Assembly: GCA_964472545.1 (NCBI GenBank) | Contig: CAYYNP010000005.1 | Span: 26,773-90,772 of the forward strand | Direction: 5' to 3' | From: CAYYNP01 sp964472545 | GTDB lineage: Bacteria > Planctomycetota > Planctomycetia > Pirellulales > Thermoguttaceae | Length of the DNA: 64,000 bases | Part shown: positions 61,650 to 64,000 of the stretch, in pieces | Layout: every line of letters starts with the position of its first letter | Position numbering within the stretch: the stretch's first letter is position 1 | Position numbers and translations under genes: made by a program | Notes under the pieces: generated by a model | What the model was told of the DNA's origin: nothing | Databases searched by the model: none | What the model saw: only the letters and a program-made list of their open reading frames with translations

Positions 61650-61964
61650 TCACCACAGGTCTTTGCCGCAGTGTTCGCATCTCCTGGTGACCAACACGGT
61701 CTCCCACCGGTTGCTCTTGACCACGAACCGTTCGCAGTGCGGACATAGCAGCCCGAGTTGCCTGGCCCAACCGTGCAGAGAGAGGTGCAAGAACAAGAGC
61801 ATGCCGAAAAGCCCGGCGATGAACACGCCGCCGCCGATGAGCGGTCGGTCGGCTGCCGCCGCCGCAAAGAGGAAGAGAGTGATGGCGCCCAGCCAGACGT
61901 ACGTGACGAGGATCATGCGCCGCTTGAGGGTTTTGAGCCCCTGTTCCAGTTCGGTAGGCGTCAT
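61650..61964 (-). CDS. Small zinc-ribbon membrane protein
   Basis: A 104-aa protein, ATG at 61964 with GGAGA seven bases upstream. Two membrane helices (about 18-36 and 44-62: LVTYVWLGAITLFLFAAAA; GGGVFIAGLFGMLLFLHLSL) are followed by a four-Cys ribbon in two CxxC pairs (LCPHCERFVVKSNRWETVLVTRRCEHCG). It is a third member of the zinc-ribbon/TM type seen at 16198 and 38280. A longer upstream frame has no supported start. Its 453-bp left-right spacer is shared with the operon at 62418. Confidence 0.7.
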   Translation of the reverse strand: MTPTELEQGLKTLKRRMILVTYVWLGAITLFLFAAAAADRPLIGGGVFIAGLFGMLLFLHLSLHGWARQLGLLCPHCERFVVKSNRWETVLVTRRCEHCGKDLW

Positions 61965-62417
61965 TTCAGTCTCCGACCTGCGAACGAGTGAGTCACCCGA
62001 GCGGCGGACCGTCGGGAGCCGGCCCGGATCATCGAGATTCCGCCGGCCGTGTACGCGAGACAAGTGGTCCAGCGACCTCGACCCCCACCTCTGCCGATTA
62101 TCCCGTCGTGCGGCCGGGAGCGTCAAGCTGACCGTAGCGAAAGCACTGGAGTAGGCGGGCGAATCCACCACATCCGCAGCAAGGCCGGCGACATGATTGG
62201 GCCCACCACGACGAACCGGAACTTCATGCGAGAGCTGTTGCGGGGACGGGCCAGGACGGAGAACTCGTACCACTCTGGGTGTAGTACGACAACCCTCATT
62301 AGGCAGGTCGGACACTTCGGGAAGAACATCGCTTGCCACGGGCAGCTTAAGGCGGTAAACTAATTTGTGGTGCAAAGTAGTGGTGCAAAGTAACTGCCTG
62401 TTTCGGGAGACCACACC
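61965..62417. other. Divergent intergenic region with tandem operator candidate
   Basis: Promoters for both directions must lie here. It holds a perfect tandem repeat at 62367-62392 (listed separately). Short frames in the middle of the gap show no family resemblance. ATTAGGC at about 62298 is isolated, without the matching R''-type partner. Confidence 0.4.
62367..62392. promoter_or_regulatory. Tandem 13-bp operator candidate
   Basis: gtggtgcaaagta is repeated twice without a gap, 25 bp before the ATG of the membrane protein at 62418. Read on the other strand it is TACTTTGCAC twice. A similar pair ACTTTG(T/C) is at 63415-63440, ahead of the radical SAM gene. The HTH regulator at 63053 is the likely binder (inference). 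Confidence 0.55.
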
Positions 62418-63056
62418 ATGAACCGTGACGAAGCGTTGCAGCGGATGCAGGAAATCCAGCGCATCATGGAGCGGGCCACGCTCTGGACGCTGCTGCCCGG
62501 CGTGGCTGCCGTGCTGGGCGGTCTGTTGGTGCTTGCCGGGTGCGCGACCAGTTATGCGATGTTCGGGTCGCTCGACTTTGCGGCGATGCTCGGGATGTCG
62601 CTGGCGTGGCAGGTCGGCTTCTGTGTGATGTGGTTTGCCATCGGCGCCACTGGCCTGATCCTGGAAGGGGTCTTCACCGCATTGGCGGCCAAGCGGCAAG
62701 GATTGTCGCTGACGGTTCGCTCGGCGCGGCTGGCGGCGTTTTCGATGACACCCAGCGTCGTCGTCGCCATGGTGCTGACGGTCAAGTTCCTGATACCCGT
62801 TGAGCCCCAGGCCGAGGAGGTTCAGTACATCGTGCCGATCTGGATGATGCTCTACGGCACGGGCGTTTATACGGCCGGCCTGTTCTCCATTCGGCCGCCG
62901 CGAATCCTCGGCCTGACGTTCATCGCCATGGGCGTGGCGGCGCTGATGTTCTTCCACGACTACGGCGTGGTGTCGGCCGCGCTCTCGTTCGGTTTGTTGC
63001 ATATTGTTTTCGGGCTCTACATCTTGCGCAAACAGCGAGCGGATGACACACCATGA
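62418..63056 (+). CDS. Polytopic membrane protein co-encoded with an HTH regulator
   Basis: A 212-aa protein with about six membrane segments (from ATLWTLLPGVAAVLGGLLVLAGC onwards). An amphipathic N-terminus MNRDEALQRMQEIQRIMERA precedes them. It has no signal peptide and no enzyme motif that I recognise. Its last codon overlaps the start of the HTH gene (ATGA), so the two are translated together. A direct repeat lies just upstream. Such membrane-protein/HTH pairs are common and of unknown function; the protein may sense a membrane state or bind the regulator. Confidence 0.75.
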   Translation: MNRDEALQRMQEIQRIMERATLWTLLPGVAAVLGGLLVLAGCATSYAMFGSLDFAAMLGMSLAWQVGFCVMWFAIGATGLILEGVFTALAAKRQGLSLTVRSARLAAFSMTPSVVVAMVLTVKFLIPVEPQAEEVQYIVPIWMMLYGTGVYTAGLFSIRPPRILGLTFIAMGVAALMFFHDYGVVSAALSFGLLHIVFGLYILRKQRADDTP

Positions 63057-63376
63057 GCGAGTCGATTAAACCCGACGACATCGACGCGATCATCCACGAG
63101 CGCGCGCGCCTGGCGATCGTTTCGGCGCTGGCGGTGGCGTCGGAGTTGAGCTTCGGCGAATTGAAGGCCATGCTCTCGCTCACCGACGGCAATCTCAGTG
63201 CGCACTCGCGAACGCTCGACGAGGCCGGGTACATCACCATCAAGAAGACGTTCCGCGGCCGCCGGCCGCATACGGCCATGCGGCTAAGCAGCAAAGGGCG
63301 CAAGGCTTTTCAACGATACGTGGAGACGCTACGTCGGATCGTCGGCCAGGGAGATGACGCGATGCACGAACCTTGA
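63053..63376 (+). CDS. Winged-helix transcriptional regulator (HTH_34-like)
   Basis: A 107-aa protein. IIHERARLAIVSALAVASELSFGELKAMLSLTDGNLSAHSRTLDEAGYITIKKTFRGRRPHTAMRLSSKGRKAFQRYVETL is a winged helix in the HTH_34 arrangement, with recognition helix DGNLSAHSRTLDEAG and the wing FRGRRPHTAMRL. It would act as a local repressor; the tandem repeat upstream of the operon and the similar pair at 63415-63440 are candidate targets. A run of seven T (63402-63408) after a GC-rich stretch follows the stop and could end transcription. Confidence 0.88.
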   Translation: MSESIKPDDIDAIIHERARLAIVSALAVASELSFGELKAMLSLTDGNLSAHSRTLDEAGYITIKKTFRGRRPHTAMRLSSKGRKAFQRYVETLRRIVGQGDDAMHEP

Positions 63377-63412
63377 CGAGCCCCCGCCCGGCGGCCTCTC
63401 TTTTTTTGGTCC

Positions 63413-63443
63413 GTTACTTTGTCGCGCAGAGAACTTTGCAGGA
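63413..63443. promoter_or_regulatory. Second operator candidate and ribosome-binding site upstream of the radical SAM gene
   Basis: ttactttgtcgcg and gaactttgcagg are spaced like the tandem site at 62367. AGGAG at 63440-63444 is the ribosome-binding site of the next gene. Confidence 0.4.
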
Positions 63444-63451
63444 GTGATATC

Positions 63452-64000
63452 ATGAAACGCCGACTGCTCTTGATCCTTCCCTCGCTTCAGCAACTCGACA
63501 ACTACGAATTTCGGCTGATCAAGTACGCCCGATTTCCTCCCTTGAGCCTGCTGACCATCGCGGGCCTGACGCCGGACGACCGCTGGGAGGTCATCGTACG
63601 CGACGAGCACATCGAGTCTTCGGAGGTGGAAGGGCACGTCGATCTGGTCGGTATCCAGACTTACATCTCCTCGTCCGGCAGGGCCTACCAGTTGGCCGAT
63701 CGGTGGCGGCGGCGCGGCGCGAAGGTGGTGCTCGGCGGCCTGCACCCGACGAGCCTGCCGGACGAAGCCGCTCCGCACGCCGACGCGGTCTGTACCGGGC
63801 CGGCCGAAACCGTGTGGCGCCAGATTCTCGACGACTTCGAGCGCGGACAATTGAAAAGTCTCTACCAAGGCCGCCGCCAGGGCTCGGCCCGGTTGGTGCC
63901 CACGCCGCGGCGCGACCTGATAAACCCCCGCGGCTACCTGATTCGCAACACGATGGTCACGTCGCGCGGCTGTCCGCACGCGTGCGACTTCTGTTACAAG
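63452..64000 (+). CDS. B12-binding radical SAM protein, 3' part outside window
   Basis: 183 residues are visible. MKRRLLLILPSLQQLDNYEFRLIKYARFPPLSLLTIAGLTPDDRWEVIVRDEHIES is a B12-binding-domain-like start (beta/alpha Rossmann, with PPLSLLTIAG). VGIQTYISSSGRAYQLADRWRRRGAKVVLGGLHPTSLPDEAAPHADAVCTGPAE continues that domain. SRGCPHACDFCYK, at the right end, is the radical-SAM C-x3-C-x2-C motif. Members of this type modify lipids or other metabolites (hopanoid or ladderane-like, for example), but substrate cannot be told. AGGAG is eight bases before the ATG. Confidence 0.92.
   Translation, partial: MKRRLLLILPSLQQLDNYEFRLIKYARFPPLSLLTIAGLTPDDRWEVIVRDEHIESSEVEGHVDLVGIQTYISSSGRAYQLADRWRRRGAKVVLGGLHPTSLPDEAAPHADAVCTGPAETVWRQILDDFERGQLKSLYQGRRQGSARLVPTPRRDLINPRGYLIRNTMVTSRGCPHACDFCYK

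Overview
The window is high-GC chromosomal DNA from a planctomycete, most likely a Pirellulales-like member of Planctomycetota. The assignment rests on family content: a protein with two TIGR03000-type domains (a planctomycete extracellular domain), two giant hydrazine-synthase-alpha-like cytochromes with CxxCH motifs, a DUF1080-type secreted protein, a GAF-PAS-PilZ protein, an RNA polymerase alpha-CTD/sigma-region-4-like protein, and several families typical of the group (DUF6786-like, DUF6259-like, DUF4185-like). Shine-Dalgarno sequences are patchy and several genes start with GTG or TTG. I recognised no rRNA, tRNA, CRISPR array, transposase or integrase.

Layout. 1-8.7 kb: a partial epimerase, a C45-type hydrolase, a paralogous pair of membrane proteins, galE divergent from an rmlD-like/PTR1-like reductase pair, and small secreted or acidic proteins. 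8.9-11.8 kb: a c-di-GMP-flavoured pair, a GGDEF protein with a degenerate active site followed by GAF-PAS-PilZ. 12-20.5 kb: two giant HZS-alpha-like cytochromes, the second fused to a formylglycine-generating-enzyme-like domain, with a zinc-ribbon membrane protein between them. 20.5-23.3 kb: a three-gene operon of two paralogous Tat lipoproteins followed by a radical SAM/SPASM enzyme; this is the best candidate here for an undescribed modification system. 23.5-34.5 kb: TIGR03000 protein, alpha-CTD/sigma-4-like protein, M48 peptidase, glycogen synthase, a nuclease-like protein, CNNM/CBS protein, SGNH hydrolase and serS. 35-38 kb: a PstS-like binding protein immediately before a chemoreceptor. 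38-49 kb: LOG-family, YqgE, Eis-like GNAT, an unknown 584-aa protein overlapping a GT2 glycosyltransferase, a beta-lactamase/DUF4185-like fusion, DUF1080 and two small secreted proteins. 49-57.4 kb: a DUF6259-like secreted enzyme, DUF6786-like, galT and a GH57 glucanotransferase. 57.4-64 kb: a repeat-rich 1.2-kb spacer, a DUF4419 protein, an attC-like site, small membrane proteins, an HTH-regulated membrane-protein operon and a partial B12-binding radical SAM gene.

Sugar metabolism is the most coherent theme: galE and galT (Leloir pathway), glgA and GH57 (alpha-glucan turnover), RmlD-like and GT2 (surface polysaccharide), and several secreted carbohydrate-active candidates.

A second layer is formed by dispersed palindromic repeats, at least six families (called A-F here) plus one single-copy composite palindrome (G). 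Most lie between genes, but families A and B also sit inside two long coding sequences, in the same reading frame both times, so recurring peptides (GWLG-x-SAA-x-PQ and SSHLAPRDV-x-SSR) are embedded in unrelated proteins. This resembles the protein-coding palindromic elements known from Rickettsia and is the second main lead.
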